Shown here: positions 9,904 through 19,700 of the stretch, in pieces
Layout: each line of letters begins with the position of its first letter
Position numbering within the stretch: position 1 is the first letter of the stretch
Source of the DNA: Gillisella vitis
Lineage (GTDB): Bacteria > Pseudomonadota > Alphaproteobacteria > Rhizobiales > Rhizobiaceae
NCBI RefSeq assembly: GCF_001541345.2
Contig: NZ_LMVL02000004.1
Coordinates: 496,001-560,000 of the forward strand
DNA length: 64,000 nt
Direction of reading: 5' to 3'
Program-made: the position numbers and the translations under genes
Notes under the pieces: generated by a model
Databases searched by the model: none
Seen by the model: only the letters and a program-made list of their open reading frames with translations
What the model was told of the DNA's origin: nothing

Positions 9904-12435
9904 ATGTTCATAGATCGCTTGCTGTCGCGTTTCCGCATTCAGACCAAGGTGTTGATTTTCATCCTTCCCTTCGTCGTCACCATCGGCGCGGTCGGCTTTA
10001 CCGGTCTCTATGCCTCCGGCCTGCTTCAAGGCCGGATGGAGATTTCCAACAGCGTGCTGCAATCCTTGAGCGGGTTTCGCGATGTGTCTATCGCGATGAC
10101 AGAATTTCTCGACAAGACCACAGAGCAAAGCCGCAATGCGGTCACTGAAAAACTGAAGGAACAGCAGCGGGTGCTCAAGCGCACGCTGGATCAACTCGAT
10201 ACCAATGCCGATGGCCGGAGCGAGTTGGAAAAGGCTTCGACCGCCGTCGATGGCGTCGTCAGCCATATGGGAACGCTCTGGTCGCTGCACGAAACGGAAT
10301 CCAGCCTGATCAAGGATATGAACCAGGGCACGGCCAATAGTGTCGCCGCCCAGAACGATCTGTCCGAGGCCATGAAGAAAGTCACCCTGTCGATCCAGGC
10401 TGACGAGACCGCCGCCAAGCAGATGCTGCGCGACGCCGACAAGATTGCGCTAACCAGCGGTTTTCTGACCGATATCAATCGCAAATTCGGCAGCCTTCCG
10501 ACCCCGGAAGAAAAGTTCGATTACGTCGCCGCCAATCTCGCCGAAATGAAGACCCGCCAGCCACCCCTGGCCGCTGCCTTGCCGGAAAAGAACAAATCCG
10601 CCGCCCGGACCATCGAGACCATCATCAAGGACCTCGGCGACATGGTAACAGCGGGCGACAAATCGCCAGAAGTGGCGGAAGCCATGGCGACCAAGCTGCG
10701 GAATTTTACCCAGCTTTCCGCCTATCTCGGCCTTGCCGCGCAGCAGAAGATGAAGGATGCCACGGCCCGCTTCGGCGAAATGGACGTGCCGCTGGAAAAG
10801 GCGCAGCTGCTTTTGACCGATGGGCGCGGCCTGATCGATGCTGCCTACAGGTTCCAGATCACCACCGCCAGCTTCATGCTGGCGCCGACCGAGCAGAATC
10901 TCACCAGCCTGCGCAGGGAATTCGCCGGGCTAAAAACAGCGCTCGCTGCACTCAAGGGCACATCCGGCACCTTTGGCCTGTATGCGCCGCTTGAAGCCAA
11001 GCTGACACCCGCCATCACCCAGATGGAAAAGGCCAGCGCCGAACTGGTCAAGATCAGCCAGGATCGCCAGACCAATTTCCAGACCGCCAGCACCGATCTC
11101 GACCGAATCTGGCAACAGTTGACGTCTTTTGCCGAAATGCAGAAGGTCAGCGCCGGAGAGGAGCGCCGTGACGCCAATTCGATTTCCATCGGCGCCATGA
11201 CCCTCGGCCTGCTGATTTCACTGTTTGCCGGTATCGGCCTCGTTCTCACCTTCAAGGGTCCGATTGGCCAGATCACTGCCGCCATGCGCCGTCTGGCCGA
11301 TGGCAAGCTGGACACCGGCATCAGCGGCGAAGCCCGCGTCGATGAAATAGGCGAAATGGCCCGCGCGCTCGGCGTGTTCAAACAGAATGCGCTGTCGAAA
11401 ATCGAGATCGAGCAGCGCAGCGAAGCTGAGCGCAATGAAGCAGAGGAAGAACGCCGCCGCAACGATGCGGAAAAACAGGCCGTCGACCGACAGATCGAAT
11501 TTGCCGTCAACGCCCTGGCGGGGGGATTGGGGCGCCTGGCCAGTGGCGATATCTCCGTCACCATCGATACGCCTTTTACCGGCCGCCTCGAACAATTGCG
11601 CGTCGATTTCAACACATCGCTGCAAAACCTTCAGGACACGATGCGCCAGATTCGCGCCAATACCTATATGATCCAGCGCAATGCCGGTGAAATGACCGCT
11701 GCCGCCGACGATCTGGCCAAACGCACCGAACAGCAGGCCGCGTCGTTGGAACAGACCGCCGCCGCCGTCGATGAAATCACCGTCACGGTGAAATCCTCGA
11801 CCGAGCAGGCGCAGGCTGCCAACACCATCGTTGCCGAGACAAAAACCGCTGCCGATACCTCCTCCAAGGTCGTCGCCAGCGCCATTGATGCCATGGGCCG
11901 GATCGAGAATGCCTCCGGCCAGATTGTCCAGATCATCGACGTCATCGATGAAATCGCCTTCCAGACCAACCTTCTGGCCCTGAACGCTGGCGTCGAAGCC
12001 GCCCGTGCCGGCGAAGCGGGCAAGGGCTTTGCGGTTGTTGCCCAGGAAGTGCGCGAACTGGCGCAACGCTCGGCCAATGCCGCCAAGGACATCAAGGCGC
12101 TGATCAACACCTCGAGCACGGAAGTCGCCGCTGGTGCAAAGCTGGTACAGCGCACGGGCGAGGTTCTGGCGGAAATTTCGACGAAAATCGTCAGCGTTTC
12201 GCAGCGCGTCGAAGCGATTGCGCTGGCCAGCCGCGATCAGTCGACAGCCTTGGGCGAGGTCAATTCCGCCGTCAACGGCATGGACCAGATGACCCAGCGC
12301 AATGCCGCCATGGTCGAGGAAACCAATGCCGCCACCCGCCAATTGGCCGATGAAGCCGATACCCTGATGGGTCTGGTCGATCAGTTCAAGCTCGGCACCG
12401 ACCCAAGAGACCGGGCGCAGACCAGAGCCGCCTGA
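9904..12435 (+). CDS. Methyl-accepting chemotaxis protein, membrane receptor
   Basis: The frame is open from 9793, but the first 37 codons are unlike a receptor start. The ATG at 9904 has GGAG 12 nt upstream and puts a membrane helix ([17 protein letters not shown]) right after a short basic N-terminus, so I place the start there (843 residues). A long helical periplasmic sensor region of about 400 residues follows, then a second membrane helix ([19 protein letters not shown]), HAMP, and a signalling hairpin with the conserved tip [22 protein letters not shown]. It transmits a ligand signal to CheA/CheW. No C-terminal CheR-binding pentapeptide is seen. The ligand is unknown; the sensor resembles helical-bundle types. 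Confidence 0.93.
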   Translation: MFIDRLLSRFRIQTKVLIFILPFVVTIGAVGFTGLYASGLLQGRMEISNSVLQSLSGFRDVSIAMTEFLDKTTEQSRNAVTEKLKEQQRVLKRTLDQLDTNADGRSELEKASTAVDGVVSHMGTLWSLHETESSLIKDMNQGTANSVAAQNDLSEAMKKVTLSIQADETAAKQMLRDADKIALTSGFLTDINRKFGSLPTPEEKFDYVAANLAEMKTRQPPLAAALPEKNKSAARTIETIIKDLGDMVTAGDKSPEVAEAMATKLRNFTQLSAYLGLAAQQKMKDATARFGEMDVPLEKAQLLLTDGRGLIDAAYRFQITTASFMLAPTEQNLTSLRREFAGLKTALAALKGTSGTFGLYAPLEAKLTPAITQMEKASAELVKISQDRQTNFQTASTDLDRIWQQLTSFAEMQKVSAGEERRDANSISIGAMTLGLLISLFAGIGLVLTFKGPIGQITAAMRRLADGKLDTGISGEARVDEIGEMARALGVFKQNALSKIEIEQRSEAERNEAEEERRRNDAEKQAVDRQIEFAVNALAGGLGRLASGDISVTIDTPFTGRLEQLRVDFNTSLQNLQDTMRQIRANTYMIQRNAGEMTAAADDLAKRTEQQAASLEQTAAAVDEITVTVKSSTEQAQAANTIVAETKTAADTSSKVVASAIDAMGRIENASGQIVQIIDVIDEIAFQTNLLALNAGVEAARAGEAGKGFAVVAQEVRELAQRSANAAKDIKALINTSSTEVAAGAKLVQRTGEVLAEISTKIVSVSQRVEAIALASRDQSTALGEVNSAVNGMDQMTQRNAAMVEETNAATRQLADEADTLMGLVDQFKLGTDPRDRAQTRAA

Positions 12436-12460
12436 ACAAAATCAAAGCTTTCAACAGACC

Positions 12461-12496
12461 GAACCGGTGGGGAAACCCGCCGGTTCACGCATTTTA
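12461..12496 (+). terminator. Rho-independent terminator after the chemotaxis receptor
   Basis: An 11-bp stem (GAACCGGTGGG with CCCGCCGGTTC, one G-U pair) closed by a GAAA tetraloop lies 25 nt after the receptor stop. A short TTTT run follows at 12492-12495. Confidence 0.6.
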
Positions 12497-12594
12497 AGGC
12501 CTTGTTTCAGGCTTTGACCAGAACCTGCTTGACTTGAAGGTGGAGCCGCTTCTTAAACACAGCGGCTTCGTCCATCTGGAAAGTGAGTACTCCC

Positions 12595-13614
12595 GTGCGC
12601 TATTTCATCACCGGCACCGCTGGCTTCATCGGCTTTCATCTGGCCCGCCGTCTGCTTCAGGATGGCCATACCGTCACCGGCTATGATGGCATGACCGCCT
12701 ATTACAATTTGCGTCTCAAGGAAGCCCGCAACGCTGGTCTTGCCCAGTTTCCAAGTTTCACCGGCGTCATCGGCATGCTGGAGGACCGCGAAGCGCTTGA
12801 GCGGGCCGTGGATCAGGCCAAGCCCGACGTCATCATCCACCTCGCCGCCCAGGCAGGCGTGCGCTATAGTCTCGAAAACCCGAAAGCCTATCTGGATTCC
12901 AACCTGATCGGCTCCTGGAACATTGTCGAGATCGCCAGGCAATTGCAGATCGGCCATTTGATGCTGGCCTCGACCTCATCCATTTACGGCGCCAATCCGC
13001 AGGTTCCCTTCCGCGAAACCGACCGCGCCGACGAACCGATGACCTTCTATGCCGCCAGCAAAAAGGGCATGGAGCTGATGGCGCACAGCTATGCCCATCT
13101 CTACAAAGTGCCGACCACGGCCTTCCGGTTCTTCACCGTCTACGGCCCCTGGGGTCGCCCGGACATGGCGCTGTTCAAGTTCATGAAGGCGATGCTGGCC
13201 GATGAAGCCATCGAGATCTATGGCGAAGGCAAGATGAGCCGCGATTTCACCTATATCGACGACCTGATCGACAGTGTCATCGCGCTGTCAGCCATTGCCC
13301 CTGGTGAGGAAAACCGGGTACGCACCCCGGAAAACCTGGATACGCTCTCCCACAACGCCCCGTTCCGCGTCATCAATATCGGCGGTGGCCAGCCGATCGC
13401 GCTGATGGATTTCATCGAGACCATCGAGACCATCATGGGCCGCCCGACCAAGCGCAAAATGCTGCCGATGCAGCAGGGCGACGTGCCTCGCACCTTCGCC
13501 AGTCCCGACCTGCTGGTGGCACTCACCGGCCAGAAGCCGACAACCACACTGGATGTCGGCGTCAAAGCCACCATGGACTGGTACCTGGAGCATTATCGCC
13601 AGCTTGGGCTGTGA
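12595..13614 (+). CDS. NAD-dependent epimerase, UDP-glucuronate 4-epimerase-like
   Basis: A short-chain dehydrogenase/reductase-type sugar nucleotide epimerase. The N-terminus carries the NAD-binding glycine motif GTAGFIG, the middle has the catalytic YAASK (YxxxK), and [15 protein letters not shown] is characteristic of the UDP-glucuronate 4-epimerase (LpsL/CapI) subgroup, which makes UDP-galacturonate. Two GTG starts are possible: 12583, or 12595, which is preceded by GGAAAG at an 11-nt spacing and gives MRYFITG directly. I chose 12595 (339 residues). It stands alone on the + strand next to glycosyltransferases on the opposite strand, so it probably supplies a uronic acid donor for surface glycan synthesis. 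Confidence 0.88.
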   Translation: MRYFITGTAGFIGFHLARRLLQDGHTVTGYDGMTAYYNLRLKEARNAGLAQFPSFTGVIGMLEDREALERAVDQAKPDVIIHLAAQAGVRYSLENPKAYLDSNLIGSWNIVEIARQLQIGHLMLASTSSIYGANPQVPFRETDRADEPMTFYAASKKGMELMAHSYAHLYKVPTTAFRFFTVYGPWGRPDMALFKFMKAMLADEAIEIYGEGKMSRDFTYIDDLIDSVIALSAIAPGEENRVRTPENLDTLSHNAPFRVINIGGGQPIALMDFIETIETIMGRPTKRKMLPMQQGDVPRTFASPDLLVALTGQKPTTTLDVGVKATMDWYLEHYRQLGL

Positions 13615-13653
13615 TGAACGGAGCGTTGATGCTGAGCGTGAAGAGCGTACAAA

Positions 13654-13682
13654 TACCTCACATCCACTAGGGATGTGAGGTA
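13654..13682. terminator. Convergent bidirectional terminator hairpin
   Basis: A perfect 12-bp inverted repeat (TACCTCACATCC / GGATGTGAGGTA) with a 5-nt loop lies between the converging epimerase and glycosyltransferase genes. AAAAA flanks the right side and a short AT stretch the left, fitting termination of transcripts from either side. Confidence 0.55.
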
Positions 13683-13689
13683 AAAACCT

Positions 13690-14853
13690 TCAGCCCGCCT
13701 GTCGCTGCTCCACCAAATCCGTCACCAGCCGCGCCGTTTCCGCGGCACCGTTCACCGAAACGGACAGGTTTTTAGGAAACTTCAATTTCAGCGCCTTAGT
13801 GATGGCTTTCGCCATGGTTTCACCATCAAGACCGTCCTCGCCGATGACCACGGCCAGGCCCAGCGCTTGCAGTTTTTCCGCCCGCACCGTCTGCTCAGTT
13901 TCGCCGCCTGCCGCAAATGGCACCAGCAGCGCCGGACATCTGGCCCGCAACACATCGCAGACCGTGTTATATCCCGCTTGCGAAACGGAGAGCTTGGCCT
14001 TGGGCAACAGGGCCGGGAAATCCAGACGAAAGCGATAGAGTGCGACAGTGCCGGGTGCGCGCTGGGTAAAGCGCTCGTAATCGGCCTCAGGCAGGTTGGG
14101 TCCGGTTATCAGGCACCAGCGCAGCTGTTCACCGAGATCGCCGCCGAGAATGTCGCGGGCATCCAGCGCCGCTTCGATCAAGGCGGCGCCGACCGCCCCT
14201 CCCCCCGCCGAAATGACGATGTCGAAGACCTCTTCTGCCGGTTCCGGCTCAGGCGCAGCAACCAGACCGGTATAATGCAGCTTGTCATGAATGGTTTTTG
14301 CCAGCGGAAACGTCTCTTGCAGCTCGACGAATTGCGGATCGCCATGCACGAGAACGCCATCGAAATGGTCCTGCACCAGCTTGACCGTTTCTTTATCGCG
14401 GCCGGATTTGCGATTTTCCTGCAAAATGTCGCGCACCGAGCTGAGCAGCAACGGCTTGGGATGCGTGGCCTTGATCGCGTCCAGCAGCGGCAAAAGCTCG
14501 AAGCGCACCTGCCGGCGTCCGAACGGAAAAGCCTCGATGATCACAACATCCGGCCGAACCGCCTCGAAGGCCGCCAACAGCAGTCCGGCACGGCTTGTCT
14601 CGAAACTGGCATCGACCGGCTTGCCTTCGCTATCGACCAGACCGGCAAAGCCAGTGGCTGCGAGAACGGCGGGCAATTGCACATGCTCGATACCTGGGCC
14701 CGGAAAGCCCTTGACCGACGTTCCGCCCGTCACCAGGGTCACCGACAATCCAGAGTTCGCCATAGCCTCGGCCAATCGGCTGGCCCGGGCCAGATGGCCG
14801 ATACCCAGCAAATGCTGCACATAAAAGAAAACCCGTTTCGGACGAAGGGTCAT
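13690..14853 (-). CDS. Glycosyltransferase, MurG/GT28-like fold (COG4671-type)
   Basis: This 387-residue protein starts with a Rossmann-type segment (RVFFYVQHLLGIGHLARA) whose GIGHLARA glycine/histidine loop is characteristic of predicted GT-B glycosyltransferases related to MurG. The C-terminal half has the SAGGGAVGAALIEAAL and LSVSQAGYNTVCDVL segments that form the nucleotide-sugar site in this group. It is the last gene of a three-gene - strand run, about 107 nt after the preceding glycosyltransferase. The gene starting at 17409 is of the same general type, so they are probably ancient paralogues. Donor and acceptor are unknown. Confidence 0.8.
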   Translation of the reverse strand: MTLRPKRVFFYVQHLLGIGHLARASRLAEAMANSGLSVTLVTGGTSVKGFPGPGIEHVQLPAVLAATGFAGLVDSEGKPVDASFETSRAGLLLAAFEAVRPDVVIIEAFPFGRRQVRFELLPLLDAIKATHPKPLLLSSVRDILQENRKSGRDKETVKLVQDHFDGVLVHGDPQFVELQETFPLAKTIHDKLHYTGLVAAPEPEPAEEVFDIVISAGGGAVGAALIEAALDARDILGGDLGEQLRWCLITGPNLPEADYERFTQRAPGTVALYRFRLDFPALLPKAKLSVSQAGYNTVCDVLRARCPALLVPFAAGGETEQTVRAEKLQALGLAVVIGEDGLDGETMAKAITKALKLKFPKNLSVSVNGAAETARLVTDLVEQRQAG

Positions 14854-14960
14854 GCCCGTTTGCTCCTGGGAGATGTCTGCTTTTCGCAGAATGGCAAGAC
14901 GCAGGCAATGCCATGCGCCGTCAAAGGCATATTTCCTGAAACCCGACCCTATGCAAGTGC

Positions 14961-16196
14961 TTATTGCCGGCCGGAAAACAACTCCGTCAGGTCACGGATG
15001 CTGTTGCGGTAATCGAAATCCCGCCGCACTTTCTGCTCCGCGGCTGAACCGAGCCGGGCGCGCAAGGCCGGATCACGCATGGCTTTCTCCAGCGCCAAAG
15101 CCAGCGCCTCAGCATCATCAGGCTCCACCAGCAGTCCGTTTTCGCCTGTTATAAACAGCTCGGATATCCCCGAGACCGTCGTGCTGACCGGCATCAGCCC
15201 TTGGCTTGCAGCCTCCACCAGCACATTCGGCAGGCCGTCGCGGTCGCCATCGGCGGTGATCCGGCAGGCGAGCGTAAAAAGATCACTGTCACGGTAATGG
15301 GTCAGCACATCGCGCTGGTCCATCGCCCCTTTCCAGGTAATGCGAGCCGCAATGCCAAGCTGATCCGCCAAGGCCTGCAACCGGGCCAGTTCGTCACCAC
15401 CACCAATATGAGTGAAGTGCCAGTTGAGATCGGCGGGAAGCGCTGCGAGTGCGCTCAGCAGCACATCATAGCCCTTTTTTTTCACCGCCCGGCCCACCGA
15501 CAGCAACCGCAGCGGATCGGCGGAGGCAGAACCGTCGCGTGCCGGACGCACGCCCTCGAAATGCGGAAATCGATCAAGATCGAGCCCGTGATAGCTCAAA
15601 TGGACGCTGCCACGCCCATCGGCCAGAGCGCTCAACCGGTCGAAGCCGACTTTTGTGCAAGTCACCACCCAGGCGGCATGGGCCAGCTTGTCGGCCAGAT
15701 CCCAGCTTTCCGATGTCCAGATATCCTTGGCATGGGCCGAAACGCTGAAGCCACTGCTGCCAAGCAGGCTGGCATAAAAGGCAACCGAGGCGGGCGTGTG
15801 GATGAAATGCGCATGCAGCCAATCGGCCTTGCCAGGCCATTCCGCCACCAGCACCATGGCCTGCCCCAAACGGCGAAACCGGTTGCGGGAAAAATCGCGC
15901 CGCAGATCCTTGAAAAACTGCGTGAGAACCGGGCGAAAGCCGGGCAGATGCCGCACGGCCCACAAAGCTTTCAGCACGCGCCCCGGTTCTTCATGCAGAT
16001 ATTCCGGCAGGTAATGCACCGGGGCCTGGATCTCATCATGCACGGGGTGGCGCTTCTTGTCGGTCGGGCGGCGCATGGCAACCAGTTCCAGCGCAAAGCC
16101 AGCCTGCTCCAGGCCCAGCAATTCCTGGGCGATAAAGGTTTCCGACAGGCGCGGATAGCCTTTCAGTAAAACGACGATCTTTCTTGGCTGTGGCAC
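14961..16196 (-). CDS. Glycosyltransferase family 4
   Basis: A GT-B fold transferase. The frame is open to 16304, but that would overlap the upstream gene by about 100 nt. The GTG at 16196 lies 4 nt after the upstream stop with AGGGTAAG before it, so I use it (411 residues). The C-terminal half holds the Glycos_transf_1 features: LLSVGRAVKKKGYD, then GLPNVLVEAASQGL and the acidic GENGLLVEPDDAEALA loop that binds the nucleotide sugar. Retaining chemistry is expected from the family. Neighbours suggest a role in a shared surface polysaccharide or glycoconjugate. The sugar is unknown. Confidence 0.88.
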   Translation of the reverse strand: MPQPRKIVVLLKGYPRLSETFIAQELLGLEQAGFALELVAMRRPTDKKRHPVHDEIQAPVHYLPEYLHEEPGRVLKALWAVRHLPGFRPVLTQFFKDLRRDFSRNRFRRLGQAMVLVAEWPGKADWLHAHFIHTPASVAFYASLLGSSGFSVSAHAKDIWTSESWDLADKLAHAAWVVTCTKVGFDRLSALADGRGSVHLSYHGLDLDRFPHFEGVRPARDGSASADPLRLLSVGRAVKKKGYDVLLSALAALPADLNWHFTHIGGGDELARLQALADQLGIAARITWKGAMDQRDVLTHYRDSDLFTLACRITADGDRDGLPNVLVEAASQGLMPVSTTVSGISELFITGENGLLVEPDDAEALALALEKAMRDPALRARLGSAAEQKVRRDFDYRNSIRDLTELFSGRQ

Positions 16197-16200
16197 GATC

Positions 16201-17409
16201 TTACCCTTGCACCACCGAGAGACGTCCGGCACCGCGCTCCTCGAGACAATCGGCAACGATGCGGGAAATGGTCGGTAGGCCTTCCAGATGCATGCCCGGC
16301 GCACTGACCGAGGGCGGATCGCGTTTCAATACGGCCTTGATGGCCTGGGCAAACGCCATGCTATCGCTGGATTGGTCGGGCAGGACCATGCTGACCAGAC
16401 CCAGTTCGCAGGCGCGGGTGGCGCGGATCAACTGTTCCTCGCGCGGCTCGGTGCGCGGCACGATCAGGGCCGGTTTATCGAAGGACAGAATTTCGCAATA
16501 GGTATTATAGCCGCCCATGGCCACCACCGCCTTGGCACCGGCGATCAGATCCTCCATACGATTGTCGAATTCGATCATCGTCAGCTTCGGATGGCGCGAT
16601 CCAGCCTCCATGAATTTCTGCCGCAAGTCGGCGGGCATATAAGGCCCTAGCACCACCAGCGCCTGCTGGTCCAGCGTCGGATCGGCCTGATAGGCGGCAA
16701 TCACATCGCGCACCAGATCGCCACCATCGCCACCCCCACCGGTGGTCACCAGCAGATAATCTTCCTGGGGCGAGTGATCCGACCGGGTTCCCGTCAGGGC
16801 ATTGCGTTGCAGAAAGCCGACGAAACGCATTTTCGAGCGCAAAGCCGGCGGCGCGTCGATACCCGTCAGCGGATCATAGAAATCGGGCGGGCCATAGACC
16901 CAGACATCGTCATAGAGCCGGGCGATCTTGGCCAGGACATCATTGCGCTTCCATTCCGCTTCCAGAAGATGCGGCGCATCCATCACGTCGCGCAGCCCAA
17001 GCACCAGTTTCGTGCCGCGGGTCTTCAGATAGGTCAGCGTGTCCTCCACCTCGCCGCGCAGGCCAAGCGGTTCCTTGTCGATGATGAACATATCAGGCTC
17101 GAAACTTTCCGCCGTGTGGCGGATGATCGACTGGCGCATTTTCAGCGTTTCATGCAGATCGATATGTCGGTCCATCGAGGTGTATTCGCCATTTCGCAGC
17201 TTGATGACGCTGGGAATTTTGACGAAATCCACCCGGGCGCGATAATCGAAGGCACCGGCAATCGTCGCACCGGAAATGATCAGCACTTGCAGACCGCGAT
17301 AATCCTCTACAAGCGAATGGGCAATGGTGCGGCAGCGGCGCAAATGGCCAAGACCGAACGTGTCATGGCTGTACATGAGGATGCGGGCTTGCCCCAGTCG
17401 TCTCGACAT
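16201..17409 (-). CDS. Glycosyltransferase, MurG-like (COG4671-type)
   Basis: This is the first gene of the three-gene glycosyltransferase run. I chose the ATG at 17409, which has GGAGAG just upstream, over the in-frame GTG at 17436. The N-terminal ILMYSHDTFGLGHLRRCR resembles the GIGHLARA loop of the gene at 13690-14853. The C-terminal part contains MGGYNTYCEILSF and a PRTEPREEQLIRA segment, both typical of MurG-like donor-binding domains. It is about 403 residues, with no membrane segment, and presumably cytoplasmic or membrane-peripheral. Exact donor and acceptor cannot be read. Confidence 0.8.
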   Translation of the reverse strand: MSRRLGQARILMYSHDTFGLGHLRRCRTIAHSLVEDYRGLQVLIISGATIAGAFDYRARVDFVKIPSVIKLRNGEYTSMDRHIDLHETLKMRQSIIRHTAESFEPDMFIIDKEPLGLRGEVEDTLTYLKTRGTKLVLGLRDVMDAPHLLEAEWKRNDVLAKIARLYDDVWVYGPPDFYDPLTGIDAPPALRSKMRFVGFLQRNALTGTRSDHSPQEDYLLVTTGGGGDGGDLVRDVIAAYQADPTLDQQALVVLGPYMPADLRQKFMEAGSRHPKLTMIEFDNRMEDLIAGAKAVVAMGGYNTYCEILSFDKPALIVPRTEPREEQLIRATRACELGLVSMVLPDQSSDSMAFAQAIKAVLKRDPPSVSAPGMHLEGLPTISRIVADCLEERGAGRLSVVQG

Positions 17410-17514
17410 GTGGTCAGTCTCTCCGAGAAGTGTCACTGCGTGGAACCGTCAATCCGGACGGACTGAGCAACAGCCATGGACATGAATAAAGGTCGCCGTT
17501 CCTGTTTACAGCGA

Positions 17515-18705
17515 TCACTTATATGGGTCAGCGGCATCCCTAAGACCATCCCCTAGAAAATTGAAGGCAAGAATGATCACGATGACGGGAACAACCGGGA
17601 ACAGTAGCCAAGGATAAAGTGCGATCACATTGACCGAGCGCGCCTCTGTCAGCAACACACCCCAGCTGGTAATTGGTGGACGAAGGCCAAGCCCCAGAAA
17701 ACTCAGGGTTGTTTCGCCCAGAATCATGCCGGGAATGGTCAGTGTCGCGCTGGCGATGAGATGCGACATGAAGCCCGGAATGAGATGACGGCCGATGATG
17801 CGGGCGCTGCCCGATCCCATCATCTGGGCGGCCAATACGTAATCTTCTTCGCGCAGCGCCAGCAACTTGGAGCGCACCGCCCGCGCCAGCCCCGTCCAGT
17901 CCAACAGGCCGAGAATGAAGGTGATGCCGAGGTAGACCAGCAGCGGGCTCCAATCCGGCGGCATGATCGCCGCCAGCGCCAGCCACAGTGGAATGCTGGG
18001 AATGGAATGCAGCACTTCGGTAATGCGCTGCACGACCATGTCGAACCAGCCGCCCCAATAGCCAGCCAGCCCGCCGATGACGATGCCGAGCACAAAACTG
18101 GTCATCACCCCCAGAAGGCCGATGGTCAGCGAAATCCGGGCGCCGTAGAGAATACGCGACAGCACGTCCCGGCCCAGCCGATCCGTCCCCAGCAGGAAGA
18201 AATTACCACCTTCCGCCGGACAGACCAGATGCAGATCGCTGTCCACCAACCCCCAGAAACGATAGCTGTCGCCCCGGCAGAAAAACCGTAGCTTCTGCAC
18301 CTGTTGCGGATCGTCGGTATAGACCCGCTTCAATGTGTCCATATCCAGCGACATCGTCCGGCCATAGACGAAAGGCCCGACAAAACCATTCTCATCGAAC
18401 AAATGCACGGCTTGCGGCGGCGCGTAGATCCGGTCGACATTGCGGCTATGAACGTTGTAGGGGGCTAAAAATTCGATGACGACAATCATCAGATAGGCCG
18501 TCAACAGCAGAATGCCGGAATAATAGGCCAGTTTGTGCCGCTTGAACCGCCACCAGGTCAGGCGAAATTGCGAGGCCTGGTCGACCGGTGAGCGCCGGGA
18601 TGTTGCCTCATCTTCAATCGCATAGGGGTCAAACGGAGCTGGCGACACGTAATGTGCCAAGGCGCCAGAGGCAGGGCCGGTGGAAGGCATTCGCGGATCG
18701 CTCAC
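17515..18705 (-). CDS. ABC transporter permease, OppC/DppC type
   Basis: This 396-residue inner-membrane protein is the last gene of the importer operon. It has an N-terminal cytoplasmic tail, a first membrane helix (YYSGILLLTAYLMIVVIEF), and then an unusually long periplasmic insert of roughly 110 residues containing two Cys. GTDRLGRDVLSRILYGARISL opens the conserved permease domain. The ATPase-coupling EAA-like loop reads DYVLAAQMMGSGSARIIGRHLIPG. The 4-nt overlap with the OppB-type gene (18702-18705) shows tight coupling. Family 5 importers of this form take up oligopeptides, but some move oligosaccharides or opines; the glycan neighbours leave that open. Confidence 0.9.
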   Translation of the reverse strand: MSDPRMPSTGPASGALAHYVSPAPFDPYAIEDEATSRRSPVDQASQFRLTWWRFKRHKLAYYSGILLLTAYLMIVVIEFLAPYNVHSRNVDRIYAPPQAVHLFDENGFVGPFVYGRTMSLDMDTLKRVYTDDPQQVQKLRFFCRGDSYRFWGLVDSDLHLVCPAEGGNFFLLGTDRLGRDVLSRILYGARISLTIGLLGVMTSFVLGIVIGGLAGYWGGWFDMVVQRITEVLHSIPSIPLWLALAAIMPPDWSPLLVYLGITFILGLLDWTGLARAVRSKLLALREEDYVLAAQMMGSGSARIIGRHLIPGFMSHLIASATLTIPGMILGETTLSFLGLGLRPPITSWGVLLTEARSVNVIALYPWLLFPVVPVIVIILAFNFLGDGLRDAADPYK

Positions 18706-19700
18706 TTGCTGCGCCCTCCCTGCAAACGGATACGCGGATCAAGCAGCGCCAGCGCGATATCCGAGATCAGCACGCCGATGACCGTCAGCACGGCCAGGAA
18801 CATCAGGAACGACCCGGCCAGATACATGTCCTGGTCCTGAAGCGCCCGGATCAGCATCGGGCCGGTGGTTTCCAGAGACAGCACGACGGCGGTAATTTCC
18901 GCCCCGGAAATAATCGTCGGCAGGATCGAGCCGATATCGGAAATGAAGAAATTCAACGACATGCGCAGCGGATATTTGATCAACACCCGAAACGGATGCA
19001 GCCCCTTGGCGCGCGCCGTCATCACATATTGCTTGTGCAGCTCGTCCAGCAGATTGGCCCTGACACGGCGCACCATGCCAGCGGTGCCAGCCGTGCCGAT
19101 GATGATGACAGGAATCCAGAGATGTTCGAGGATAGACTTGAACTTGTCCCAGCTCATCGCCTGGCCAAGAAAGCGCTGGTCCATCAGATGACCGATCGAG
19201 ATGCCGAACCAGATATTGGCGAAATACATCATGACAAGCGCCAGAATGAAATTCGGCACGGCGATGCCAATCAGCCCCAGCAGGGTCAACCCGTAATCGC
19301 CCCAGCTATATTGATGGGTGGCAGAATAGATGCCGATCGGAAAAGCCAGCAGCCAAGTGACCGCGATGGTGACGGTTGACACCAGGATGGTCAGCCAGAC
19401 CCGGTCTCCGACCACATCGGCCACCGGCATACGATATTCGAAGGAATAGCCGAAATCGCCCTGCACGAAGCCAGTGACCCAGTTGAAATAGCGGATCGGC
19501 GCGGGCTGGTCGAAACCGTAGCGGGCCTTCAGCTCCTCAATTTCCTGCAAATCGGCCTTTTCACCGATAGCCCGCATTTCCTCGACATAGCTTTCAAAGT
19601 AATCGCCGGGCGGCAATTCGATAATGGTGAAGACCAGCATGGAAATCATGATCAGCGTCGGGATCATCACGGCAATGCGCCAGAGAATATAGCGGATCAT
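18702..19700 (-). CDS. ABC transporter permease, OppB/DppB type
   Basis: A 332-residue permease starting MIRYILWRIAVMIPTLIMISMLVF, the usual OppB first membrane helix. About six membrane segments are visible. The conserved coupling segment is LLDELHKQYVMTARAKGLHPFRVLIKYPLR. It overlaps both neighbours by 4 nt (19697-19700 with the binding protein, 18702-18705 with the OppC-type permease), so the two permeases are made together and form the heterodimeric channel. Confidence 0.92.
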   Translation of the reverse strand: MIRYILWRIAVMIPTLIMISMLVFTIIELPPGDYFESYVEEMRAIGEKADLQEIEELKARYGFDQPAPIRYFNWVTGFVQGDFGYSFEYRMPVADVVGDRVWLTILVSTVTIAVTWLLAFPIGIYSATHQYSWGDYGLTLLGLIGIAVPNFILALVMMYFANIWFGISIGHLMDQRFLGQAMSWDKFKSILEHLWIPVIIIGTAGTAGMVRRVRANLLDELHKQYVMTARAKGLHPFRVLIKYPLRMSLNFFISDIGSILPTIISGAEITAVVLSLETTGPMLIRALQDQDMYLAGSFLMFLAVLTVIGVLISDIALALLDPRIRLQGGRSK